Source: a virus
Length of the DNA stretch: 27,815 nt
Strand: one strand, 5' to 3'
Virus record (IMG/VR): IMGVR_UViG_3300030202_000272
Coordinates: 1-27,815 of that record
This document shows, one piece after another, positions 14,578 through 20,750 of the stretch. The first letter of the stretch is position 1. Each line of letters begins with the position of its first letter. The position numbers and the translations under genes are program-made. The notes beneath the pieces were generated by a model. The model worked only from the letters and a program-made list of their open reading frames with translations, searched no databases and had not been told where the DNA came from.

Positions 14578-15470
14578 CAGGCTACCTCTTTCCAATCCGG
14601 TGTTTGTGTATCACTAACTGATGTCCAGCTAGGTGTTTGTGCGTCATCAACATCAACCCAGTTAGGAGTCTGTGAATCATCAACAAGACCCCATACATTT
14701 ACGAATCCAATTTGTCCTGTGCCGCTGACTCCAGTTGGCTCGACGTTTGCGTCTGGGATGATTGAAACAACCCCGACTGCTCCATTCCCCTGTACACCCG
14801 TGACATCAATCGTTTGAGATGTACTAGTAGTGACTGAACCAACAGCACCAGTCCCTTCCACGCCAGTAGGGGTAATTGATGCGCCAGCAGTAACGGATAC
14901 CGAACCGACTGAATTAGTAGCACTAACCCCAGTAACAGGAGCGTTGGCCCCAGCAGTAGCAGTGACAGAACCCACACCACCAGTTGCTGAAACACCTGTG
15001 GTAGTGACGTTAGCCGCACCCGCGACTGTAACGCTGCCAGCGGCTGAAGTGCCAGCAACACCAGTAGGACTGACATCCGCAGCGGCGGTAACAGAAACTG
15101 ATCCCACAGATCCTGTTGCAGATACGCCGGTGACTGAGGTGGTCGCTTCCGCGATGACCGATACAGACCCGATAGCACCCGTACCCTCGACACCAGTTGG
15201 CGTAACGTTAGCTGTTCCCGTAGCAGATACAGATCCAACAGACCCTGTCGCAGATACTCCTGTAACTGGCGCATTGGCTCCCGCCGCAACCGTGACCGAT
15301 CCGACAGCAGATGTTCCTGCCACGCCTGTGACAGATAGCGTTGCCGTCCCAGTGACCGTAACCGAACCGATTGATCCAGTTGCAGATACACCTGTGACAG
15401 TGACTGGGACATCTTCATTCCACGGGCCTTCGCCCCAAGTGCCTCTGCCCCATCCATTAACAATCGCCAC
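14577..15470 (-). CDS. Repeat protein, probable fibre or decoration protein
   Basis: A 297-residue protein. The N-terminus is GWGRGTWGEGPWNEDV, a Trp/Gly-rich motif I remember at the start of marine phage structural proteins. Residues of about 22-258 hold eleven repeats of about 21-23 residues built on TGVSATGSVGSVSV, entirely small beta-formers, lacking Cys and nearly lacking charge. The C-terminus has three 11-residue repeats of DxQTPxW type. It lies directly upstream of the tail fibre gene, so a tail or head fibre is likely. The repeats make two other frames open (a 257-codon one on the same strand and a 307-codon one on the plus strand), both taken as shadows. Confidence 0.72.
   Translation of the reverse strand: MAIVNGWGRGTWGEGPWNEDVPVTVTGVSATGSIGSVTVTGTATLSVTGVAGTSAVGSVTVAAGANAPVTGVSATGSVGSVSATGTANVTPTGVEGTGAIGSVSVIAEATTSVTGVSATGSVGSVSVTAAADVSPTGVAGTSAAGSVTVAGAANVTTTGVSATGGVGSVTATAGANAPVTGVSATNSVGSVSVTAGASITPTGVEGTGAVGSVTTSTSQTIDVTGVQGNGAVGVVSIIPDANVEPTGVSGTGQIGFVNVWGLVDDSQTPNWVDVDDAQTPSWTSVSDTQTPDWKEVA
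14697..15407 (-). repeat. Eleven tandem ~66-nt coding repeats
   Basis: Repeat units encode TGV-(S/A/E)-(A/G)-T-(G/S)-x-(V/A/I)-GSV-(S/T)-V followed by 7-10 variable residues. Two subtypes alternate loosely, one with TGVSATGSVG and one with TGVAGTSAVG or TGVEGTGAIG. Synonymous differences between copies are frequent. The last two units are degenerate (TGVQGNGAVGVVS and TGVSGTGQIGFVN). Confidence 0.8.
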
Positions 15471-15473
15471 ACT

Positions 15474-15728
15474 CTACTTCCTGTGTCTAGCGGTCTTCTT
15501 CGCTATCTTTTTGGGCTGCTTGGAGTGCTGCTTTCCTTTCTTTGTGTCTGCTCTTTTCTTTCTGGATGTAGCAGCATATTCCGCATCTGATAAAGCCTGT
15601 CTAGCCTTCTTCGGGAGATACCTTTCACCTGTCGCCTTTTTTCCTTGTGTTGACGGCTTGCCTGACTTGGTACCCCAATCTTGCTTAGTCCACTTCTTTA
15701 GAGACTTTTGTGATTTTTTTAAAGCCAT
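15474..15728 (-). CDS. Lysine-rich conserved small protein
   Basis: An 84-residue, strongly basic protein. It carries KKWTKQDWGTKSGKPSTQ, GERYLPKKARQALSDAEYAA and a Lys/Arg tail ending in KKTARHRK. I recall this pattern (KKWTKQ, TKSGKPS, ERYLP, LSDAEYAAT) in many marine phages and large DNA viruses, function unknown. The lack of Cys/His motifs speaks against a zinc finger. It joins the upstream gene by a one-base overlap. A DNA- or RNA-associated virion component is possible from charge alone. Confidence 0.68.
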   Translation of the reverse strand: MALKKSQKSLKKWTKQDWGTKSGKPSTQGKKATGERYLPKKARQALSDAEYAATSRKKRADTKKGKQHSKQPKKIAKKTARHRK

Positions 15729-16009
15729 TACTTGCCTTGTTTTTTCCTTATAGCTTCTTTGCCCTTCCTGGCTATTTCTGCTTGCTTAGGTTTCTTTGCA
15801 ACTTTTGCTCTCTGCTCTAGAACAGTCAATATTTGTATCTTCCTAGCGAAAGGCTTTTTAATTCTTTTGACTTTAGCAACCGTATCTCTTGCATCCTGCA
15901 CAGTAGCAAACTTTATAGGGACTGTATCTTTAGGGTTCTCGTCTGTATACAACCTCCTACCGGAACCTTTTGGCTTCTTGCCCGTACCAACTTTCGGGTC
16001 TTTAGGCAT
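15728..16009 (-). CDS. Lysine-rich conserved small protein
   Basis: A 93-residue basic protein. It opens MPKDPKVGTGKKPKGSGRRL, then YTDENPKDTVPIKFATVQDA, a short ordered helix around ARKIQILTVLEQRAK, and a Lys-rich tail. I remember VGTGKKPKGSGRRLYTDENP in several marine phages as an unnamed family. One-base overlaps (TAATG) join both neighbours. The conserved RRLYTDENP core suggests a folded binding surface rather than only a charged tail. Confidence 0.68.
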   Translation of the reverse strand: MPKDPKVGTGKKPKGSGRRLYTDENPKDTVPIKFATVQDARDTVAKVKRIKKPFARKIQILTVLEQRAKVAKKPKQAEIARKGKEAIRKKQGK

Positions 16010-16272
16010 TAGCTCTTATATCCACCACCAGCTTTTTTGTACTGAGAAGCTAACATTTGAGCTTTTCTAGCACTCCACTGACCCGGCTTTCCACCCTTTC
16101 CACCAGCTTTAATTTTGTTAAAAAGTTTCTTTCTCATCCCAGGCTTAGTGTAATTTCCAGCCTCGTTGACGCGAGACTTGGGCTTTTTAGTCTTGCCGCC
16201 CTTCTTCATAACAACAGGTTTTTTTACAACTTTTTTAACAACCCGCTTAACTGGCTTTTTAGCTGCTGGCAT
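16009..16272 (-). CDS. Lysine-rich protein with histone-like N-terminus
   Basis: An 87-residue basic protein. Start ATG 16272 is preferred, with AAGGA 9 nt upstream; the in-frame TTG at 16281 would overlap the SD. The N-terminus (KKPVKRVVKKVVKKPVV) looks like a histone H1 tail. The C-terminal half has SRVNEAGNYTKPGMRKKLF, IKAGGKGGKPGQWSARKAQM and a Gly-rich end. This half is a conserved block I have seen in other viruses and phages, without known function. It is next to two further basic genes. Confidence 0.68.
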   Translation of the reverse strand: MPAAKKPVKRVVKKVVKKPVVMKKGGKTKKPKSRVNEAGNYTKPGMRKKLFNKIKAGGKGGKPGQWSARKAQMLASQYKKAGGGYKS

Positions 16273-16273
16273 A

Positions 16274-16702
16274 CTAGGCAATCCTTATAATCGCATTAGA
16301 AGCATCTGCTGTTGGGAACTGAACCGTAAAGTCTCCAGCGGTGCTGGTCTTATCTCCACCAAACGCCAACGCACACACTGCTTTGTTAGAAGCACTGCTG
16401 TTATAGATTAGTGCTCCATTCGCCGTAATTGTTGCGCTGGAAAAGGTAAGATCTGAGAAGTCGCATAGAGCAGTCGTTCCAGATGTCGTAGGAGTTACTG
16501 AGGTCAGGTTTGAACCCCCACTTGTATAGCCTGTGCCACTAACTTCGTTGGTTGTAGCAAATGCCGTGGTGCTTGCGCCTAAAGATGCACTGCTCGTAAA
16601 CAACGCAAGTTTAAAAGTGTTACCCGTGGTAGCAGTAAAGTTGTGAGTTCCAACAAGTATTTCCTGCTTAAACGAGGTACACATAGCTGTCGATATAGCC
16701 AC
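16274..16702 (-). CDS. Beta-rich virion structural protein
   Basis: A 142-residue protein beginning MAISTAMCTSFKQEILVGTH, a start I remember in phage structural proteins. The rest is Thr/Ser/Ala-rich beta strands (TFKLALFTSSASLG, LTFSSATITANGALIYN) ending in FPTADASNAIIRIA. This suggests a small jelly-roll or immunoglobulin-like virion protein. A one-base overlap joins it to the gene upstream. It may be a minor head or tail component; no enzyme motif is seen. Confidence 0.65.
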   Translation of the reverse strand: MAISTAMCTSFKQEILVGTHNFTATTGNTFKLALFTSSASLGASTTAFATTNEVSGTGYTSGGSNLTSVTPTTSGTTALCDFSDLTFSSATITANGALIYNSSASNKAVCALAFGGDKTSTAGDFTVQFPTADASNAIIRIA

Positions 16703-16992
16703 TATAGTCTCCTTATAATATTAGCCATCTCTTGTTGGCCTTGTTTCTCTAACTCCGCTATCAAGGTTGTGCGGTCACTCTTGATTGCCTCTTTCATGTA
16801 ATATGAAATCTGTTCCAGAACCGCATCCTTAAATGCCTCTGCTTGTTGGGCAATAATTGGATGACAATTACCGCCTATGCTTACTATTCTTTTTGTTGCT
16901 TGTTCTGCCCAAAAATCTGGGTCATGGCCTATATTCTCAGTCGTAGCAACGCTTACAGCTCCAACCTCAAAAGATGAAAAACCAGACATCAT
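16702..16992 (-). CDS. Conserved hypothetical protein, 96 aa
   Basis: A mostly helical 96-residue protein. Two adjacent ATGs (16992 and 16989) overlap the upstream TGA, and either may be used. VGAVSVATTENIGHDPDFWA is followed by ATKRIVSIGGNCHPIIAQQA, and long helices follow to IIRRL. I remember the DPDFWAEQAT and GG(N)xHPxIxxQA motifs in marine phage genomes in this same position, but not a function. It may be a minor virion or assembly protein. Confidence 0.62.
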   Translation of the reverse strand: MMSGFSSFEVGAVSVATTENIGHDPDFWAEQATKRIVSIGGNCHPIIAQQAEAFKDAVLEQISYYMKEAIKSDRTTLIAELEKQGQQEMANIIRRL

Positions 16993-17627
16993 CTAGCCAC
17001 CCTAACAGCGCCAGCTCGATAGCTGTCCGTGGTGTTGTACCCTTCACCAAGAACTCTTAAATCGTTCAGTGCTGACTCGTACCTAGCGTTGTAAGCTTGC
17101 ATCATGTCAGGCTCACTCTTCAAAAATGTTGAAGCCTCGACTAAACATCCATACAAAAGCGCACTTTCTGCGTTTGTACCCAGCCAACTCGTACCACTAG
17201 AAGCAACAGTTATTGACTCTGGCTTGTAAAAATAATGCAGCTCACTCGTTAAATTACCATTTGGAGTTGGACCTAATATAAAAGTGTTAGCATCAAACAA
17301 ACTGTAATATTTGGGTATGCCAGTCGTAGAGGAAGAAGGATATGCCTCTCTTATAAAGTTTACGTCTTTTTGTATCAGGTATTCATAACCACTGTTGTCT
17401 ATAGCTATAGAATAAACAGCCAAAAAATCAGAAGGCGTAGATAAATATTCGTTCCCGCTTGTAGTTGTGCCAGTTACGTTTTTTCTAAAATCAGGAAGTT
17501 GTACAGACTTTAATATCCTGTTTTCTGCTTGTGTAATTATTAACGATAAATTATTTACGAAAGTTGTTTCTGTATTTTCTGTGTAGTCCTGTATGGCTGT
17601 CTTTAAAGTAGTAAATGTAAATGCCAT
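16989..17627 (-). CDS. Head-tail adaptor-like protein
   Basis: A 212-residue helical-plus-beta protein. It begins MAFTFTTLKTAIQDYTENTE and continues FVNNLSLIITQAENRILKSV. A beta region (EYLSTPSDFLAVYSIAID, ELHYFYKPESI) follows, then a helical end (LYGCLVEASTFLKSEPDM). This order is like phage adaptor proteins of the T7 gp11 or SU10 adaptor class that sit under the portal. The assignment is from overall pattern and position. Overlaps are ATG/stop-coupled on both sides. Confidence 0.62.
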   Translation of the reverse strand: MAFTFTTLKTAIQDYTENTETTFVNNLSLIITQAENRILKSVQLPDFRKNVTGTTTSGNEYLSTPSDFLAVYSIAIDNSGYEYLIQKDVNFIREAYPSSSTTGIPKYYSLFDANTFILGPTPNGNLTSELHYFYKPESITVASSGTSWLGTNAESALLYGCLVEASTFLKSEPDMMQAYNARYESALNDLRVLGEGYNTTDSYRAGAVRVAR

Positions 17628-17941
17628 CAGCTTATAACCACCCTTGCTATACCGACTTGACCCTGCATAAAAACCGCATCGTTACCCACAGGATCGAACC
17701 CTGACAACGCTCTGCTTGCCTCAAGAGCCTGATCAGGCCTAGGATTTCTCAAAGCCTGAGGGTCATTCACCTTAACCCTTCCAAGCTGCAACTGAGGCTG
17801 ATCAGGACTTAAAACGTCCTTACCGACAAGCAAACCAGTTGGTCTACCATTCTTTATCTGTGGCTTGAGATCTTTTAGTGGGTATCTAAATCCGGTTAGA
17901 TCACAGAAACCATAAGCATGTTTGCCACTCGCATAACTCAA
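17627..17941 (-). CDS. Conserved small structural-region protein
   Basis: A 104-residue protein with GFCDLTGFRYPLKDLKPQ, RPTGLLVGKDVLSPDQPQ and NDPQALRNPRPDQAL. I remember this pattern as a frequent marine phage protein between two adaptor genes, with no named function. The single CDLTGF motif has a lone Cys, so it is not a complete metal-binding knuckle. ATGA overlap with the upstream gene and TAATG-like overlap downstream suggest stoichiometric translation with the adaptors. Confidence 0.65.
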   Translation of the reverse strand: MSYASGKHAYGFCDLTGFRYPLKDLKPQIKNGRPTGLLVGKDVLSPDQPQLQLGRVKVNDPQALRNPRPDQALEASRALSGFDPVGNDAVFMQGQVGIARVVIS

Positions 17942-18630
17942 AATCTATATCCTCCAGGTGCAACAAACAAAGAAGCCTTCTCTCTTGCTGAATCAGCAGC
18001 CATTCTCCACTGCTCTTCGTAGTCAGCTTTCAAAGACTCCATTCTGCCAGCAGCGGCTGGGAACTTTAAACTTAGCTGGAACGCCAAACCTGATATCAGA
18101 CAAGGCAGAAATCTTGCTGGAACATCCATGTTGTTACTTGCAGGAGTGCCAGAATCTTCTATCCTTTCCATGTAGTAGTAACCAAAAATATAAGTCTCTT
18201 GGTCATCCGGTGTAGGCCACAAGTTTATCGTTATATTATCTGGGGTTCTCTCGACATAGTACTCTAAAGGTTTTGACCTGGTTAGCTTGTTAGATAAATG
18301 AGAATACTGACTGACAGATATCCTGCTCATACTCTGATCAAACTGTTTATCAGTATCTCCAGAGTCGGTCCTCAAAAAGCCTTCTACAATATCAAATATC
18401 TTTCCATCTAAAGCGTATGTGTTTGTTCCAGCAGTCAACGTCTGTGTGCCAAACTTAACAGTCCAAAGGTTTAACCCTCTGTTCTGCCACTCAAGCATTA
18501 AAAGATCTATGCTTCTTCTGGCAGTCTTGTAGTCATATCCGCTACGCAGCTCCAACCCAGCCCTGGCAAAAGCTTCCTCCATTGCATCAGAAAGATCTAG
18601 ATTAAAAGCATGTGTTCCGCTTGTAGCCAT
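17938..18630 (-). CDS. Head-tail connector/adaptor-like protein (P22 gp4-like position)
   Basis: A 230-residue protein. It begins with LDLSDAMEEAFARAGLEL, then YDYKTARRSIDLLMLEWQNR, GLNLWTVKFGTQTLTAG and a beta section (EYYVERTPDNITINLWPT, YIFGYYYMERI). A helical end follows with ADYEEQWRMAADSAREKA. The ARRSIDLLMLEW helix and the strand pattern match adaptor proteins that bind below the portal (P22 gp4 or T7 gp11 role). I recall close relatives in marine podovirus-like genomes. P22 gp4 is smaller at 166 aa, and no lytic site is visible. Confidence 0.68.
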   Translation of the reverse strand: MATSGTHAFNLDLSDAMEEAFARAGLELRSGYDYKTARRSIDLLMLEWQNRGLNLWTVKFGTQTLTAGTNTYALDGKIFDIVEGFLRTDSGDTDKQFDQSMSRISVSQYSHLSNKLTRSKPLEYYVERTPDNITINLWPTPDDQETYIFGYYYMERIEDSGTPASNNMDVPARFLPCLISGLAFQLSLKFPAAAGRMESLKADYEEQWRMAADSAREKASLFVAPGGYRF

Positions 18631-18836
18631 TATCTCTTCCTTCTTTTCTTAGAAAGCCCAGCTTCAGACAGTGCTATTGCTATAGCTTGCTTTTTGTTTT
18701 TAACCTTTTTGCCAGAGCCGCCAGACTTCAACTTGCCTGATTTAAACTCTTTCATAACCTTTTTTACTTTAGCTTGCTTGCGCTTTGCTGGCCCAGATGA
18801 TGTTTGCTTTTTTTGTTGCGCTCTGCTGATAGCCAT
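18630..18836 (-). CDS. Lysine-rich protein, DUF6496-like
   Basis: A 68-residue, strongly basic protein. It contains KVKKVMKEFKSGKLKSGG followed by KKVKNKKQAIAIALSEAGLS and a terminal KKRRKR. The block 'VM.EFK.GKL.SG...V....QAIAIALSEAG' matches my memory of the DUF6496 family. That family is also found in bacteria, with unknown function. One-base overlaps connect it to both neighbours. Confidence 0.72.
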   Translation of the reverse strand: MAISRAQQKKQTSSGPAKRKQAKVKKVMKEFKSGKLKSGGSGKKVKNKKQAIAIALSEAGLSKKRRKR

Positions 18837-19168
18837 CAGGACTTACCAAACTTTTGTTTTTGAGATTTAGGTGGAGACTTCTTGCTTCCACCTTTGCCAG
18901 CCCAAAAAACCTTGTTTGCCCAATAGGCTGCACTGGTAGGCCCCTTTTTTATATTCTTGGCATGTCTGGCCTTGAAGCTCTTACGAGCCTCTGCGCTATA
19001 GTTGTGGCCCATCTTTTGATCGCCAAAACGAATAATCTTCATTTTGCTGCCATCTCTAACAGCAACTACAGCCTTCTTTGTTGGATGCTTAGGGGTTCTT
19101 TTTGGTTTATTAAGACCAGATAGACCAACCTTTTTTAATCTGTTTTTCTCTGCGTCTGTTAAACTCAT
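18836..19168 (-). CDS. Lysine-rich conserved phage protein, 110 aa
   Basis: A 110-residue basic protein. It includes SGLNKPKRTPKHPTKKAVV, KMKIIRFGDQKMGHNYSAEA, RKSFKARHAKNIKKG and SAAYWANKVFWAGKG. The FGDQ...SFKARHAKNI...AAYWANKV core is a widespread virus/phage block that I recognise from T4-like cyanophages and other marine phages. It is functionally uncharacterised as far as I know. The start overlaps the upstream gene by ATGA. His and Arg in ARHAKN might coordinate phosphate, but that is speculation. Confidence 0.75.
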   Translation of the reverse strand: MSLTDAEKNRLKKVGLSGLNKPKRTPKHPTKKAVVAVRDGSKMKIIRFGDQKMGHNYSAEARKSFKARHAKNIKKGPTSAAYWANKVFWAGKGGSKKSPPKSQKQKFGKS

Positions 19169-19389
19169 TTTTTCCTAGCCCTGTTTTTAGACCTAGACTC
19201 AACGCGAAGGTTGCTCCTTCTGTTGTTGCGGGTGTTCCCATCTTTGTGGTGGACATCTTTCTTATCCCCCTTGGAAACAGCCCCAGAAGAAGCCATTTTC
19301 CTTCTAGCCGCATTTCTGCCAGCCCGTCTTTTTTTCTCTTCTGGCTTCGAGTGGAACTTCTTGTATTCTCTTTTATAGTTCCTAGCCAT
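19165..19389 (-). CDS. Basic HNH-like mini-protein, degenerate
   Basis: A 74-residue very basic protein. The middle reads KKDVHHKDGNTRNNRRSNL. This has the first two parts of the HNH/beta-beta-alpha-metal pattern (HH..GN..NN...NL), and the final ligand His is replaced by residues in RVESRSKNRARKK. No Cys pairs are present. Active nicking is therefore doubtful; nucleic-acid binding is still possible. The N-terminal half is a basic helix (KREYKKFHSKPEEKKRRAGR). A similar minimal HNH-like protein appears in other marine phages in my memory. Confidence 0.68.
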   Translation of the reverse strand: MARNYKREYKKFHSKPEEKKRRAGRNAARRKMASSGAVSKGDKKDVHHKDGNTRNNRRSNLRVESRSKNRARKK

Positions 19390-19394
19390 AGAGA

Positions 19395-19613
19395 TTATTT
19401 TTTGGGCGCTGCCTTTTTGGGTGCAGCTTTCTTAGCTGGAGCTTTCTTCTCTTCTGGGGCAATGTCTTTCAACGCAGCCTCAGCGTCTGCCTTAACAAAC
19501 ACATCACCAGAAATAGCGACATACTCACCATCTTCGTTTTTACTACCAATCTGATAAGCATCTTCGCCAGTTTTGCCGAATACTCCACTAACAAATATTT
19601 CAAGCTTTGCCAT
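19395..19613 (-). CDS. Small protein with Lys/Ala/Pro histone-like tail
   Basis: A 72-residue protein. Residues 1-45 fold as short strands (LEIFVSGVFGKTGEDAYQIG, YVAISGDVFVKADAEAAL). Residues of about 52-72 are a KAPAKKAAPKKAAPKK tail resembling histone H1 tails. A one-base overlap (TAATG) joins it to the gene upstream. A tail of this type would bind DNA or an acidic partner non-specifically. Family and role are unknown. Confidence 0.65.
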   Translation of the reverse strand: MAKLEIFVSGVFGKTGEDAYQIGSKNEDGEYVAISGDVFVKADAEAALKDIAPEEKKAPAKKAAPKKAAPKK

Positions 19614-20017
19614 TAGTACACCTTCCTAACTTGCATGATTATGTTGTACACATCACCATTGGAGTGACCTATCGTGGTAAATAAAACATCACCAGTGGTT
19701 CCGCTTGGCTTAGAGTCAGGTATACCTGTGAAATCAGAGAAATCCAAAGTATCTGACCAATCGGCATTCAATTGCCACGCCATAACGTCCGTAGAGGCAT
19801 CAAACAAAATCCTTACACTCATACCTATAGTTGAGTAGTAAATTTTTTGAATTGTAACTCCAGTGCATGATGCACCAGTCATGGGGTCTTTTGACAAAGC
19901 AGAAACATCAATCTTTGCAACAGCGGATTCACCAGTACCGTCACTTACATTTGTAAACCTAAAGATAGCTGTTGAAGGGCCATCCTGTATGGTTTGTGTA
20001 GTTACTGCATCAGCCAT
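19613..20017 (-). CDS. Beta-rich virion structural protein
   Basis: A 134-residue protein composed of beta strands: STAIFRFTNVSDGTGESAVA, KIDVSALSKDPMTGASC, GVTIQKIYYSTIGMSVRIL and NGDVYNIIMQVRKVY. It is adjacent to another structural candidate and near the capsid gene. I recall this kind of protein (AKIDVSAL...YYSTxGMxVxLLF) in marine phage head-tail blocks. A head or neck protein is most likely. It starts 12 nt after the upstream stop with GGAGT as SD. Confidence 0.68.
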   Translation of the reverse strand: MADAVTTQTIQDGPSTAIFRFTNVSDGTGESAVAKIDVSALSKDPMTGASCTGVTIQKIYYSTIGMSVRILFDASTDVMAWQLNADWSDTLDFSDFTGIPDSKPSGTTGDVLFTTIGHSNGDVYNIIMQVRKVY

Positions 20018-20028
20018 GATTCACTCCT

Positions 20029-20649
20029 TTAGGATGCTGCGTCAAACCCTGTAATTTCAATTAAGAAACGTCCAGCGGTATAAGTTGCATCGCCAGTGCC
20101 TTGGCTAACCAGGTACAAATACTGATCAGCAGCTATATCTCCACCAGCAACAACAGTGCCAGCAGAAGCCGCTCCAGCGTTGATTATTTGAGTTTCTGTT
20201 AAATCACCAATAGCGGTATCGTTAACACCCGTTCCTTCTGTAGCAGAGAACAGGTCAATATCTGTGCTGCCTCCAGCAGGAGTCTCAACACAAGTCATCG
20301 TTACGCCAAATACTGTGCCTTGGTTTGCTGTGGTAACCCTACCGATAAACGCAACGCCATCACCGTCTTTACCGATAATGTCTCCCGCAGTACCACCGTC
20401 CTTCAAGCCTGTCAGGTCAATCATAATGGTTGACTTAACAATGTTTACGTTGGTGTCTACATCGCTTTTCAGTCGAGTAACCTGAGTAACATAAACAGCG
20501 GCAGTGCCTTCAATACCAGCACTCGCGGTTGCTTCTGTTGCCCACTTGTCACCAGAGGTGACTGTTATAGCGCCAGTCGTAGCGTTCTTAGAGACTTGTT
20601 GAAAACCATTCTCTGAACGGACTGGACCCGAAAAAGTAGTTTTAGCCAT
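20029..20649 (-). CDS. Structural protein, possible head decoration
   Basis: A 206-residue protein beginning MAKTTFSGPVRSENGFQ, which I remember as a frequent start of marine phage structural genes. The rest is beta-rich with few Cys (VYVTQVTRLKSDVDTNVNIV, STIMIDLTGLKDGG, YLYLVSQGTGDATYTAGRF). It is the first gene after the capsid terminator, with its own strong SD (AGGAG, 6 nt before ATG). A decoration or neck role is inferred from composition and position. Confidence 0.7.
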   Translation of the reverse strand: MAKTTFSGPVRSENGFQQVSKNATTGAITVTSGDKWATEATASAGIEGTAAVYVTQVTRLKSDVDTNVNIVKSTIMIDLTGLKDGGTAGDIIGKDGDGVAFIGRVTTANQGTVFGVTMTCVETPAGGSTDIDLFSATEGTGVNDTAIGDLTETQIINAGAASAGTVVAGGDIAADQYLYLVSQGTGDATYTAGRFLIEITGFDAAS

Positions 20650-20677
20650 GCTTTTCTCCTGTCTTGGCTAGTGTCTA

Positions 20678-20693
20678 TGTTCCATGTGAAACA
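20678..20693. promoter_or_regulatory. parS-like palindromic site
   Basis: The plus strand reads TGTTCCATGTGAAACA in the gap between the capsid terminator and the next gene. The chromosomal parS consensus TGTTTCACGTGAAACA (from memory) matches at 14 of 16 positions. A variant of the TGTTCCACGTGAAACA form, which I associate with alphaproteobacteria, matches at 15. The right half GTGAAACA is exact. It could bind host ParB, act as an operator for the downstream gene, or be chance. It does not overlap coding sequence. Confidence 0.4.
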
Positions 20694-20703
20694 CAGTCAG
20701 GAT

Positions 20704-20739
20704 AAAAAAAAGAGCTACCCCAGATTTCTGAGGTAGCCC
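20704..20739 (-). terminator. Strong rho-independent terminator after major capsid gene
   Basis: In the minus-strand RNA, GGGCUACCUCAG pairs with CUGGGGUAGCUC through a 4-base AAAU loop: a 12-bp stem with two G-U wobbles. Eight U residues follow (T run read from 20711 down to 20704). On the plus strand the wobbles become A-C mismatches, so the signal is built for minus-strand transcription. It begins about 11 nt after the capsid stop. Confidence 0.93.
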
Positions 20740-20750
20740 TGTTAATGGAA

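Noticed and set aside
14699-15472. 257-codon ORF in another minus-strand frame of the repeat protein
   Set aside because: Leu/Arg/Gln-rich out-of-frame reading of repeats; the junctions and the Trp/Gly head favour the 297-aa frame.
14830-15753. 307-codon plus-strand ORF opposite the repeat protein
   Set aside because: It mirrors the repeat structure of the minus-strand gene, runs on through the basic 84-aa gene, and has Pro/Thr/Val composition typical of an antisense of TGV/GSV repeats. It is the only candidate on the plus strand and has no supported start or partner.
19165-19389. Homing endonuclease reading of the HNH-like protein
   Set aside because: Too short, lacks the final ligand and a DNA-binding domain, and it is an ordinary member of the operon rather than an insertion.
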